This document shows, piece by piece, positions 17,678 to 27,450 of a DNA stretch of 64,000 bases. The translations under genes and the position numbers were made by a program. Under the pieces are notes generated by a model. It searched no databases. It saw nothing but the letters and a program-made list of their open reading frames with translations, and was not told the DNA's origin. Origin of the DNA: Prorocentrum cordatum (lineage: Eukaryota; Sar; Dinophyceae; Prorocentrales; Prorocentraceae); contig CAUYUJ010001750.1 in NCBI GenBank assembly GCA_963575745.1, positions 1 to 64,000 on the forward strand, written 5' to 3'. How positions within the stretch are numbered: position 1 is the first letter of the stretch; each line of letters begins with the position of its first letter.

Positions 17678-19020
17678 CGCAGCTGATGTTGCGGACGCCT
17701 GCCGTCTTGGAGTGGCTTCGATGGCATTCAGAGCAGCAGTGCGAGGACCGGGGCACGGGGCGTTGTTGCGTGTGCGGGATGTGGGAGACGTACAACCAGT
17801 TGTGCTCGCGACGCTGGCAGCAGGGACCTGTGAGTGTGCTGCGGCGTACGAGCGTTGACTGCGACGACGATGTGATGGGGCGGCCGAGTGAGTTCGACGA
17901 CCCGTGGCAGCAGCAGGATGTGTTTGCGTATTGGGGTAAGCTGATGGTGGCTGCGCGTGACGCAGAGATGTTGGCAGGTCGGTTTGCGCAGCGGGACCTC
18001 GGTAGTATCCGGGCGCTGAATCTGCGGGTGACGTGCGTTGATCAGATCTTCGGGTTTGTCCTGGAGAAGCGGGAGAAGTGTGACGTGTGTAATTACGAGA
18101 CTGTCGCGTACGAGGCTGAGGATGTACTGAAGCTGCGTGTTCATGGACGTCCAGGTGGGCCCTTGATGCTGCAGGAGTTGTACTGCGATTTCTGTGCTCC
18201 TGAAGAAATCGAGAAGAGCTGCCCGGGGTGTTGCCGCGACGAGCACGACCGGGTTAAGCACGTGAGGCAGACGAGAGCCACTGGTGTGCCACGAGTTCTG
18301 GTGGTTCAATTGAGGAGGGGCACCGAGGCGCGGGAGGCAGTGTGGGTGGAAGAGCACCTGAGGCTGCCAGGGCTTCCCCAGATGCAGTTGGTCGGTGTGG
18401 TTTACCACAATGGGCGGTCAATTTATAGCGGCCATTACACGACTCTGTGCCGCGTTCATGATGGGAGGTACTTCATGTTTGACGACGACCAGCCACCGCG
18501 CTTGATCCGAGACGAGCCGGCGCACATCAAGCAGAAGGAGGCGTACATGGCAGTGTATTGCCGCCTGGGCCGCGGTCAGGGGCAGGGCGCGGGCGCAGAT
18601 GCGACAGAGGTGGGCGCAGCGCGTGAGGGGCAGGGCAGTGGCGGGAGTGGGCCGGGGGGCGGTGATGCGAGTGCGTCTGGTGGCGGCGGATGGGGCGGGG
18701 GTGGGGCTGTTGGCGGTGACGCCGACGGAGCGACGGAGCGCGAGGGGGGGAGTGGGCCGTCGGCGGCCCGAGGGATCGGGCGCGCGCGCGGCGTCGCTGG
18801 CGATCGGGCCGGGGCTTCGGCCTCTGTCGGGTCGGGGGGTGAGCCTACGTCCGGCGGTGGAGTTGGTGCAGGGCCAGGCCGTGGAGGACGCAGGGGGGGC
18901 GTTGTCTCGGTTGCCGCCGCCGAGCCGCGTTCCGCGAGCAGGCGCCTGCGGAGGAAATTTGCGGTTTCCGAGTCAGGGGGGGGCGCGCCGTCGATGGTGA
19001 TGGTACCGCTGGGCGGCTAG
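17566..19020 (+). CDS. Ubiquitin-specific protease (USP, peptidase C19) domain of the Helentron
   Basis: The frame is open from 17,227, with authentic-looking sequence from about 17,490; the first ATG near the domain is at 17,566. The Cys box reads WHTCYLVSVTQLML (catalytic Cys codon 17,659-17,661; the usual GNTCY Asn is His here). The His box reads IYSGHYTTLCRVHDGRYFMF (His at 18,433) followed by the Asp run DDDQPP at 18,481. Three CxxC pairs (CDVC, CDFC, CPGC) sit between them as in the USP fingers zinc ribbon. Spacing from Cys to His is about 258 residues, short for a USP but complete. Known function of the family: removal of ubiquitin from proteins. A Gly/Ala-rich tail of ~150 residues ends at TAG 19,018. 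It is probably fused to the EEP part in the intact element. Confidence 0.8.
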   Translation: MDVPNVAGIRAASWDSVRCVPVRGMPRPWHTCYLVSVTQLMLRTPAVLEWLRWHSEQQCEDRGTGRCCVCGMWETYNQLCSRRWQQGPVSVLRRTSVDCDDDVMGRPSEFDDPWQQQDVFAYWGKLMVAARDAEMLAGRFAQRDLGSIRALNLRVTCVDQIFGFVLEKREKCDVCNYETVAYEAEDVLKLRVHGRPGGPLMLQELYCDFCAPEEIEKSCPGCCRDEHDRVKHVRQTRATGVPRVLVVQLRRGTEAREAVWVEEHLRLPGLPQMQLVGVVYHNGRSIYSGHYTTLCRVHDGRYFMFDDDQPPRLIRDEPAHIKQKEAYMAVYCRLGRGQGQGAGADATEVGAAREGQGSGGSGPGGGDASASGGGGWGGGGAVGGDADGATEREGGSGPSAARGIGRARGVAGDRAGASASVGSGGEPTSGGGVGAGPGRGGRRGGVVSVAAAEPRSASRRLRRKFAVSESGGGAPSMVMVPLGG

Positions 19021-19944
19021 CGGTCACGACGAAGGGCGCGGCTTCGGGCGCAGCCGAGTCAAGGGGCGCGGCAGGCGTCCGCGACTTGACCGCTGGGGTT
19101 GGCGGGGGGGCGGTGTCTCCGAGAGAGGGGGGGGGCTCTGGCTCGCCGGGTGGCGCCGCTCCGCGTTCTGCCGCGCGGCGCGCACGGGGGAAGACGGCGG
19201 CGCCTCGCTTGGATGCAGGGGCGGCGGGTGGCGCGGTGACCGCGGTTGGAGTTAGGGATGTCGGCGGGGAGCGCGACGTCGCTGGGCCAGGCCGCGTCCG
19301 AGGTGCTCGAGGGCCCGCGGGGGCGCGCGCGGGCGGCGGGGGTCTAGGTGGCGATGTGGCGTGCGCGAGTGTCGCGGGGGGGAAAGATGTGGCAGCGGAG
19401 GAGACGGGGGGCGGCGCTGAGGGGGTAAGACTGGGGGCGGGGAGGGCTCCAGCGTCGGGGCAGCGAAAGGTGGGGCCTCGGTCAGAGGCGGAGGTCCCTC
19501 GGAGGAGGTCGGCGCGTTTGGCGGCGCGACCTGCGCCCGGCCCCGTCGCGGTCGAGGAGGGGGCTGCCGCGGGCGAGGGCGCGTATATACGAGGGGGGGT
19601 GTTGGTGCGCCCGAGGCGCGCGGAGCCGCCTGGACCGTCGAGTGGCGGCGGCGCCGCGCGAGTGGTCACAGGTTTCGGCGCGGGAAGGATCGAGAACTTG
19701 GCTGCGTTCCAGCGCAGCTGCGATTTGGGGGATGCGACGCGCGCGTCGCAGCGGGTCTCGGAGGGGGCCCGAGGGGGGGGCGTGGATATGCAGGGGAATG
19801 AGCTGGATCCGTCTGCGGGGTCCGCCTGGCATGCGGGTCGATAGGGCGGGGGGTGCGGTGGGGGCTGGGTTTTGAGGGGGCAAGAGAGGGGAAGCAAGAC
19901 GGGGGGGGGGGGCGGAGCGGGCAGACTAGGGCAAGGCTGCGCTG
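19021..19944 (+). other. GC-rich 3' region of the Helentron, open frame of doubtful coding value
   Basis: A Gly/Ala/Arg-rich frame is open from 19,086 (a TTG, no ATG) to the TAG at 19,842-19,844. It resembles in composition the low-complexity tail of the protease, so it may be the continuation of that tail after another frame change. No domain is visible. GTATATAC at 19,582-19,589 is the only short palindrome noticed. A Helitron terminus should lie between here and the TG array, but I could not define it. Confidence 0.4.
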
Positions 19945-22060
19945 CGAGTGTCTGTGTATCTGGTGCTGTGTGTGTCAGTGGGCTTGAGTGTATGTGCGTG
20001 CGTGTCTGTGTGTTTGTGTATTTGTGTGTCTGTATGTCTGTGTGTTTGTTTGTCTGCGTGTTTGTGTGCCTGTGTGTCTGTGTGTCTGTGTGTCTGTGTG
20101 TCTGTGTGTCTGTGTGTCTGTGTGTCCGTTTGTCTGTGTGTCTGTGTGTATGTGTGTCTGTGTGTCTGTGTTTCTGTCTCTCTGTCTTTCTGTGTGTCTG
20201 TGTGTCTGTGTGTCTGTGTGTCTGTGTGTCTGATTGTCCGTGTGTCTGTGTGTCTGTGTGTCTGTGTGTCTGTCGGTCTCTGTGTCTATGTGTCTGTGTG
20301 TCTGTGTGTCTGTGTGTCTGTGTGTCTGTGTGTCTGTGTGTCCTGTGCCTCTGTGTCTGTCTTTCTGTCATTCTTTGTGTCCGTGTGTGTCTTTCTGTGT
20401 GTCGGTGTGTCCGTGCGTCAGTGTGTTTGTGTGTCTGTGTTTCTGTGTGTCAGTGTGTCGGTGTGTCCGTGTGTATGTGTGTCTGTGTGTCTGTGTATCT
20501 GTGTGTCTGGTTTTCTGTGTGTCTGTGTGCTTGTGTGTCTGTGTGTCCCTGTGTGTGTCCGTGTGTCTGTGTGACTGTGTGTCTGCGTGTCCGTGTGTCC
20601 GTGTGTCTGCGTGTCTGTGTGTCTGTCAGTCTTTGTGTGTCTGCGTGTCTGTGTGCCTGTGTGCCTGTGTTTCTGTCTCTCTGTGTGTCTGTGTGTCTGT
20701 GTGTCTGTGTGTCTGTGTGTCTGTGTGCGTGAGTGTTTCTGTGTCTGGGTGTCTGGGTGTCCGTGTGTCTGTGTGTCTGTGTGTCTGTGTGTCTGAGTGT
20801 CTGTGTGTCAGTGTTTTTTTTTTGCGTCTGTGTGTCTGTGTGTCAGTGTGTCAGTGTGTCTGTGTATCTGTTTGTCTGTGTGTCTGTGTGTCTGTGTGGC
20901 TGTGTGCCTGCGTGTCTGTGTGCTCTTGTGTCTGCGTGTCTGTGTGTTGGTGTTTCTGCGTGTCTGCGTGTGTCTGTGTGTCTGTGTGCCTGTGTGTCTG
21001 GTGCCGTGTGTGTCAGTGTGCCTGAGTGTCTGTGTGTCTGTGTGTTTGTGTATTTGTGTGTCTGTATGTCTGTGTGTTTGTTTGTCTGCGTGTTTGTGTG
21101 TCTATGCGTCTGTGTGTGTGTGTGCCTGTGTGTTTGTGTGTTTGTGTGTTTATGTGTCCGTTTGTTTGTGTGTCTGTGAGTCTGTGAGCCTGGTTTTCTG
21201 TCTTTCTGTCTTTCCTCGTGTCTGTGTGTCTGTATGTCTGTGTGTCTGTGTGTCTGAGTTTCCGTGTGTCTGTGTGTCTGTGTGTCTGTGTGTCTGTGGG
21301 TCTCTGTGTCTGTGTGTCTGCGTGTCTGTGTGTCTGTGTGTCCCTGTGCTTGTGTGTCTGTTTTTTCTGTCTTCCTTTGTGTCCGTGTGTCTGTGTGTCT
21401 GTGTATCTGTGTGTCCGGTTGCCTGTGTGTCTGTGTGTCCGTGTGTGAGTGTGTCTGTGTGTCTGTGTTTCTGTGTGTCAGTGTGTCAGTGTGTTAGTGT
21501 GTCTGTGTGTGTATGTGACTGTGTGTCTGTGTGTCTGTGTGTCTGTGTGTCTGTGTGTCAGTGTGTCTGTGTGTCCCTGTGTGTGTCCGTGTGTCTGTGT
21601 GACTGTGTGTCTGCGTGTCCGTGTGTCCGTGTGTCTGCGTGTCTGTGTGTCTGTCAGTCTTTGTGTGTTGGTGATGCTGTGTCTGTGTGTCTGAGTGTTG
21701 GTGTCAGTGTGTCCGTGTGTCCGTGTGTCTGTGTGTCTGTGTGTCTATGTATCTGTATGTTTGTGTGTCTGTTTGTCTGTGTGTCCGTGTGTCTGCTTGT
21801 CTGTGTGTTTGTGTGTCTGTGTGTCTGTGTGTCTGTGTGTCTGTGTGTCAGTGTGCCTGTGTGTCTGTATGTCCGTGTGTCTTTTGTGTCCGTGTGTCCG
21901 TGTATCCGTGTCTGTGTGTCTATATGTCTGTGTGTTTGTGTGTCCGTGTGTCTGTGTGTCTGAGTGTCTGCGTGTCTGGGTGTCTGTGTGTCCTTGTGAC
22001 TGGTTTTCTGTGTGTCTGTGTATCCATGTTTCTGCGTGTCTTTGTGTCTGTGTGTGTGTG
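19945..22060. repeat. TGTGTGTC octanucleotide array with ~1.03-kb higher-order periodicity
   Basis: The basic unit is 8 bp (TGTGTGTC) with many single-base variants. Distinctive variant strings recur about one kilobase apart: the block with ...TTTGTGTATTTGTGTGTCTG... at about 20,010 and 21,045; the block ending GTCTGTCAGTCTTTGTGTGT at about 20,620-20,640 and 21,646-21,668; and runs containing TCTTTCTGTC/TCTTCC at about 20,360 and 21,360. So the array contains at least two diverged copies of a ~1.03-kb segment. Because 24 bp is 8 codons, all frames stay open in both directions; these are not genes. Confidence 0.9.
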
Positions 22061-23434
22061 TGTGTGTGTGTGCGGGTTCGTGCTTGCGCGCGCGGCGCGC
22101 GATATGTGCGGACGTCACGTTTGCATCTTGAATGTGCGTTGGGTGTGGCAGTCGGTGGCGTGTTGGCGTGAGCGCGCGCGCGTGTTCGGCTTGTAGGCGC
22201 TGGCGTCTGGTCGGTGCTTTACACGGTGTGTGTGTGTGTGCGTGTGTTCGCGTGCGTGCGTATGTGTGCGGGTGTGTTTGCGTCTGTGCGCGTGTGTGTG
22301 TGTGTGTGTGTGTGTGCGTGTGTTTATGTGTGTGCGTGTGTGTTTGTGTTCTGGGTGCGTGCGTGTGTTGCTGAGGGGGTTTTGGGTGTGTGCGTGTGGC
22401 TGCGTGTGTGTGTGTGTGTGTCTGTGTGTGCGTGTGTGCGTGCGTGGCCGTAGGTTTGTGGTCACTGATGTAGGGTGCATTTCGAGTGTGCCTTTCTGTG
22501 TGTATGTGTGTGTCTCTCAGTCACTGTGCGTGCGTCCGCGTGCACCTGTGTTTTCGTGTGTTGGGGTGGGGTGGGGGGCGGCTTGTGTGTTTGTACGTGT
22601 CGGCGTCCGTGTGCATGTGTGCGTCTCCGCGTGTGTGGGAGTTTGTGTGTGAGAGAGAGTGAGAGGATGTGGTCGGCGTGTGTGTGTGTGTCTGTGCGTG
22701 CCTGCGTGGCAGGTTGCGTGTGATTACCGTTTTAGCCTGCACCTGGAGTGTGTCTTGTTCGCGTTTGTCTTTCCGTCTGTGTGCGTGCCTGTGCGTGCGC
22801 ATGGGGGGGGGCATTTTATTTTGCATTTTGAATGTGCGCGCGCGTGTGCGGCAGCTTGTTTGCGAGTTCGCGCGTGCGTCTTTTGCTTGCTCGCTCGCGC
22901 GAGGGCTTGTGCAAATGTTTTCGTTCTGGCTGTGATTGGCTGTCTGTGTGCGGGTGTGCGTGCGTGCGCGTGTGTGTGTGTGTGTGTGTGTGCGTGTGTA
23001 TTTTCTGTTTGTGTGTTTGTGTGTTCGCGTGTGTGCGTGTGTGTGGGCGTGGTTGTGGGTGTGTGCGTGCGTGTGTGTGTGTGTGTGGCCGGTGTGTGTG
23101 TGTGTGTGTGTGTGTGTGTATTCGTGTGCTTTGTGTGCGCGCGTGGTTGTTTGCAACTCGCTCTGTCGGTGTTTTTGTGCGTTTGTGTGTGTGTGTGTGC
23201 GTGCGTCTCTCCGTGGCTGTGTGTGTGTATGTGTGTGTGCGTGTGTGTGTGTGCGTGCGCGCAGGAGGCGTGTGTGGACGTGTGTGTGTGTGAGTGTGTG
23301 TGAGAGCGTGTGTCTGTGCGTGTGTGTATGTGTGTGTGCTTGTGCGCGTCTGTGTGTGTGCGTGTGTGTTTATGTTTGCGTGTATGTGCATGTGTGTCTG
23401 TGCTTGTATACGTGTGCGTGTATGCGCATGTGCT

Positions 23435-23465
<31 letters not shown>

Positions 23466-23691
23466 TCGGGTGCGTGTGCGTGTGTGTGTGTGTGTGCGTG
23501 TGTGTGTGTGTGTGTGTGTGCGTGCGTGGGTGTGCGTGTGTATGTGTGCGTTTGTGTGCATGTGTGTGCGTGTATGTGTGTGCGTGTGTTTGTGCGTGTG
23601 TGTATGTGTGTTTGTGTGTTTGTGCGCGTCTGTGTGTGTGTGCGGGTGTGTTTATGTTTGCGTGTATGTGCATATAAATATATATGTGTGT

Positions 23692-23727
<36 letters not shown>

Positions 23728-23889
23728 CTACGTGTGCGTGTATGCGCATGTGCTTGCTTGCGTGTGTGCGTGTGTGTTTGTGTGTGTGTGTTCGGGTGCG
23801 TGTGCGCGTGTGTGTGTGTGTGCGTGTGTGTGTGCGTGTGTGTGTGTGTGTGCTTGTGTGTGCGTGGGTGTGCGTGTGTGCGTGTGTGT
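22061..23889. repeat. TG/CG-TG dinucleotide-rich array with short interspersed motifs
   Basis: Predominantly GTGTGTGCGTGTG. Short non-repetitive islands carry the motif GCAT(T/C)T(T/C)GA(A/G)TGTGCG at about 22,121, 22,477 and 22,823, with a weaker match at 22,740. A segment beginning GTGTTTATGTTTGCGTGTATGTGCAT near 23,366 is repeated near 23,647, so a ~281-bp duplication is present. No gene is seen. Confidence 0.85.
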
Positions 23890-24720
23890 GCGTGCGCGCA
23901 CGGTGCTGGCGCCGCCTGCGCCCGCCTCCTTCCCTCCCCCTCCGCCCTTTCCTCCGGCGCTCCGCGAGGGCGGAGTGGATGGAGTGGAGGGAGGGCCGGC
24001 CCCGACATGGGGCGGTGCCTCCCCCCCCCGGAGCGCCGGCGGGAAGAGCAGGGGGGGCGGGGCGCGCAGGGGCGGCAGGGGGGTGGCGGGGGCGGAGAGC
24101 GCTGACCAGTGTGGGGCGTCAGTGTGTCCGTGTCTGTGGATTGTGTGTGTGTGTGTGTGTCTGTGTGCGTGTGTGTGTGCGTGTGCGTGTGCGTGTCTGG
24201 CAGGTGGTGTGTGTGGGGGCGCGTGTGTGTGTGTGTGTGGCTGTGTCTGCGTTTGTCTGTTTGTGTCTGTGTGTGTGTGCGTGCGTGTGTGTGTGTGTGT
24301 GCGTTTGCGTGCGTGTGCGCGCGCGGTGCAGGCGCCGCCCGCGCCCCCCCCCACCCCCCCATCCCCCCCCCCAGCGCTCCGCGAGGGCGGAGTGGATGGA
24401 GTGGAGGGAGGGCCGGCCCCGACGTGGGGCGGTGCCTCCCCCCTCCGGAGCGCCGGCGGAAAAGGGGGGGGGGGGGCGGGGTGCGCGGGGTCGCGAGGAT
24501 TTCGCGGGGAAATGAGAGCGCTGAGCAGCGGGGGATCGGTTTGTGAGTGCGAGGGCGTCGGTCCGTCTGTGTCTGTAGATGTTTGCGTTTGTGTGTGTGC
24601 GTGTCTGGCAGGCAGGTGTGTGTGTGTGTGTGTGCGTGTGTGTGGCCGCGTCTGTGTGTGTGTGTGTGCGTGTGCGTGCGGGTGTGTCTGTGTCTGTGTC
24701 TGTGTTCGTGTCTTTCTGCG
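23890..24720. repeat. Two-copy ~425-bp tandem duplication with non-repetitive GC-rich core
   Basis: A ~200-bp GC-rich core, including CGCTCCGCGAGGGCGGAG and GGGAGGGCCGGCCCCGAC, occurs at about 23,897-24,105 and again at 24,322-24,520. Each copy is followed by TG-rich sequence containing GTGTCTGGCAGG. The copies differ by scattered substitutions and homopolymer lengths. No coding or RNA gene signal was recognised in the core. Confidence 0.8.
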
Positions 24721-24723
24721 CGC

Positions 24724-24779
<56 letters not shown>

Positions 24780-25181
24780 GATTTTTTGTTGGTGCGTGTG
24801 TGTGTGTGTGTGTGTGTGTGTTTGTGTGCGTGTGTGTGTGTGTGCGTGTGTGTGTGTGTGCGTGAGGGGGTGCCCGCGCGCGAGTGAGCGCGCGTGGTTG
24901 TGAGTGCGTGCCCGCGTGAGATTTTGTGTATATTCGCGTGCGCGCGCATGTGCGTGCGCGCGCTCGTGCCCGGTGCGTTGCCGCGCCTGCTGACGTCGAT
25001 CGTATTTTCGCATGCTTGTCCATCTGTACATGTCTACCTACATGTTCGCTGCCGCGGCAGCATCGCTCTCGCGCGCTGAAAGACGCACTACAACTCGTAC
25101 ATGTATGTGTCCATGTTATTATTGGAAATATTTCACCGTGCCCACTCCAGAGATACGCGTGGACTTATGACACGTGGCTAG
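24721..25181. other. End of TG array and transition to less GC-rich repeat landscape
   Basis: TG repeat continues to about 24,870. From 24,900 to 25,181 the sequence is apparently unique and contains no open frame worth reporting. The hairpin-module landscape begins at 25,182 and base composition changes clearly here. Confidence 0.6.
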
Positions 25182-25257
25182 GAGCTCTACGAGGTCCCCG
25201 GCGGTAACCAGGTTGACGGTTTACCGCCGGCGCCCAGTTCCGGGGAGCTGGAGGGCT
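25182..25257 (+). repeat. Hairpin module, first copy of about 31
   Basis: Consensus read across the window: GAGCTCTACGAG, then CCGGCGGTAA, a 13-15 nt loop containing AGGTTGACGG, then TTACCGCCGG, GCGCCCAGTT, and often CCGGGGCGCTGGAGAGCTAGTTGG. The 10-bp stem is perfect here. Other copies start at about 26249, 27366, 28806, 29787, 30449, 30801, 31379, 37722, 38868, 40017, 41159, 41502, 42667, 43071, 43414, 44743, 45884, 47099, 48335, 48642, 49556, 49915, 51057, 53592, 54693 and 55117. Three more are split by retroelements (32507/34767, 51401/53539, 55465/63647). Modules cap nearly every repeat block and all have the same orientation. Confidence 0.9.
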
Positions 25258-26331
25258 AGTTGGCAAGAAAAATCTCGACGGACCTTTTGCTGACTTTTGG
25301 TCGGTTGAAAATTTTGTTCTCAAAATTTGACCATTCGTTAGAGCTCTAGTATTTTTTCCCATGATATTCGATCTTATTCCCGCTCGCCATCTTGATCTCA
25401 GCTCGATCGGGTAACTTTGAAGGCCAAAAAGCAGGCAGGCGGGAACGGCCGTTTCGAGTCATCTTGATACGCGCTGTCGGTTTTCTCAAGATAACTCGAG
25501 CTTCAGGACAACTACAGAGCTGGTCAGCACAGCTAATGCATTCAGAATGATCAGGCGCGCTCGCCTGTTGAATCCAGAGGTCTGAACTCGGTCTGCTAGC
25601 CGAGCTAGGGTCGCAAACCTATTCGTATTATTCGAGTCATTGTAGCAGACGCTCTCGGTTTTTCGTACTTAACTCGATCTGTAGGGCAGCCACAGAGCTG
25701 ATAATCACAGAAATCGATTGAGAATTATCAGGCGCGTTCGTCTGTTGAATCAAGAGCTCTGAACTCGGCCTGCTCCCCGAGCTAGGTTCGCGAACCTATT
25801 GGTATTGTTCGAGTCATCTTGAGAAGTGCTCTCGGTTTTCTGTACTTAAATCGTGCTGGGGGAGGGCTACAGTGCTGCTGGTCACAGGAATCGATTTCGA
25901 GACATCAGGCGCGTCCGTTCGTCGAACCGAGAGCTCGGAACTCGGTTTGCTGCTCGAACGAGATTCGCGAAACTGTTGTATATTTCGAGTCATCCTGAGA
26001 GGTACTCTCGGTTTTCTGCACTTAACTCAGGCTGTATGGGGGGCTGCAGAGCTGGTAATCACAGGAATCGATCCGCAGACATCAGACGCGTCCGCCTGTC
26101 GCATTCAGAGGTCTCAACTCGGTTTCATACTCGAGCTCGATTGGAAAACTGTTCGTTTATTTTGTTAGAGTCATCTTGAGAGGTCTATAATCGCTTGGGC
26201 TGAAAAACTAGTCGTTCTCTGAAATTCTTTTGCACATTATATATTGTCAGGAAGCTCTACGAGTCCCCCGGCGGTAAGAAAGGTTGACGGTTTACCGCCG
26301 GCGCCCAGTAATAACTCGTAGAGCTTCCCTT
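25258..26331 (+). repeat. Satellite block 1 (about five ~177-bp monomers) ending in hairpin module
   Basis: The block opens with GGCAAGAAAAATCTCGACGG and a ~150-bp lead (...CCCGCTCGCCATCTTGATCTC...), then monomers each starting near GAGTCATCTTGA. The terminal module (26,249-26,329) is enclosed by a longer outer inverted repeat, GGAAGCTCTACGAGT / ACTCGTAGAGCTTCC, giving a nested foldback. Confidence 0.85.
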
Positions 26332-27450
26332 AGCAAGTTATTGCTGGAAGCTTAAGAGTAATTCCGGGGAGCTGGAGAGCTAGTTGGCAAGAAAAATCTC
26401 GACGGACCTTTTGGTGACTTTTGGTCGGTTGAAAATTTTGTTCTCGAAATTTGACCATTCGTTAGAGCTCTAGTATTTTTTCCATGATATTCGATCTTAT
26501 TCCCGCTCGCCATCTTGATCTCAGCTCGATCGGGTAACTTTGAAGGCCAAAAAGCAGGCAGGCGGGAACGGCCGTTTCGAGTCATCTTGATACGCGCTGT
26601 CGGTTTTCTCAAGATAACTCGAGCTTCAGGATAACTACAGAGCTGGTCAGCACAGCTAATGCATTCAGAATGATCAGGCGCGTTCGCCTGTTCCAGAGGT
26701 CTGAACTCGGTCTGCTAGCCGAGCTAGGGTCGCAAACCTATTCGTATTATTCGATTCATTGTAGCAGACGCTCTCGGTTTTTCGTACTTAACTCGATCTG
26801 TAGGCATCCACAGAGCTGATAATCACAGAAATCGATTGAGAATTATCAGGCGCGTTCGTCTGTTCAATCAAAAGCTCTGAACTCGGTCTGCTCCCCGAGC
26901 TAGGTTCGCGAACCTATTGGTATTGTTCGAGTCATCTTGAGAAGTGCTCTCGGTTTTCTGTACTTAAATCATGCTGGGGGAGGGCTACAGTGCTGCTGGT
27001 CACAGGAATCGATTTCGAGACATCAGGCGCGTCCGTTCGTCGAACCGAGAGCTCGGAACTCGGTCTGCTGCTCGAGCGAGATCCGCGAAACTGTTGTATT
27101 ATTCGAGTCATCCTGAGAGGTACTCTCGGTTTTCTGCACTTAACTCAGGCTGTATGGGGGGCTGCAGAGCTGGTAATCACAGGAATCGATCCGCAGACAT
27201 CAGACGCGTCCGCCTGTCGCATTCAGAGGTCTGGACTCGGTTTCATACTCGAGCTCGATTGGGAAAATTTTTCGTTTGTTTTGTTAGAGTCATCTTGAGG
27301 TCTATAATCGCTTGGGCTGAAAAACTAGTCGTTCTCTGAAATTCTTTTCCACATTATATATTGTCAGGAAGCTCTACGAGTCCCCCGGCGGTAAGAAAGG
27401 TTGACGATTTACCGCCGGCGCCGAGTTCCGGAGCGCTGGAGAGCTAGTTG
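26332..27450 (+). repeat. Satellite block 2 ending in hairpin module
   Basis: Very close copy of the preceding block, with the same order of monomers and small indels, implying a recent ~1.1-kb duplication. It is preceded by the short AGCAAGTTATTGCTGGAAGC spacer seen after other outer inverted repeats. The module at 27,366 has a T-to-A change in the loop (TTGACGATTT). Confidence 0.85.

Larger units (their letters stand above)
1245..19020 (+). mobile_element. Helentron-type Helitron: Rep, helicase, EEP endonuclease, USP protease
   Basis: All parts lie on the plus strand in the order Rep (HUH, YxxxY), PIF1-like helicase, EEP nuclease, USP-type cysteine protease. Rep plus helicase defines a Helitron, and a C-terminal EEP domain is characteristic of the Helentron/Helitron2 branch. 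Helentrons often carry an OTU-type cysteine protease; here a USP domain occupies the far C-terminus instead. The coding frame changes near 12,860 (frame 3 to 1), 16,905-16,918 (1 to 2) and about 17,480 (2 to 1), by decay, introns, recoding or assembly error. I could not identify a 5' TC end or a 3' hairpin-CTRR end, so the limits given are coding limits only. Confidence 0.8.

Noticed and set aside
19021-19944. Helitron 3' terminus (hairpin followed by CTRR)
   Set aside because: Several CTAG/CTGG strings occur, but none has a convincing GC hairpin 5-12 bp upstream.
19872-24781. Cys/Val/Ser/Leu-rich frames on the plus strand and Thr/His/Gln-rich frames on the minus strand
   Set aside because: All result from TG-type simple repeats, which contain no stop codons in most frames; no start context or domain.
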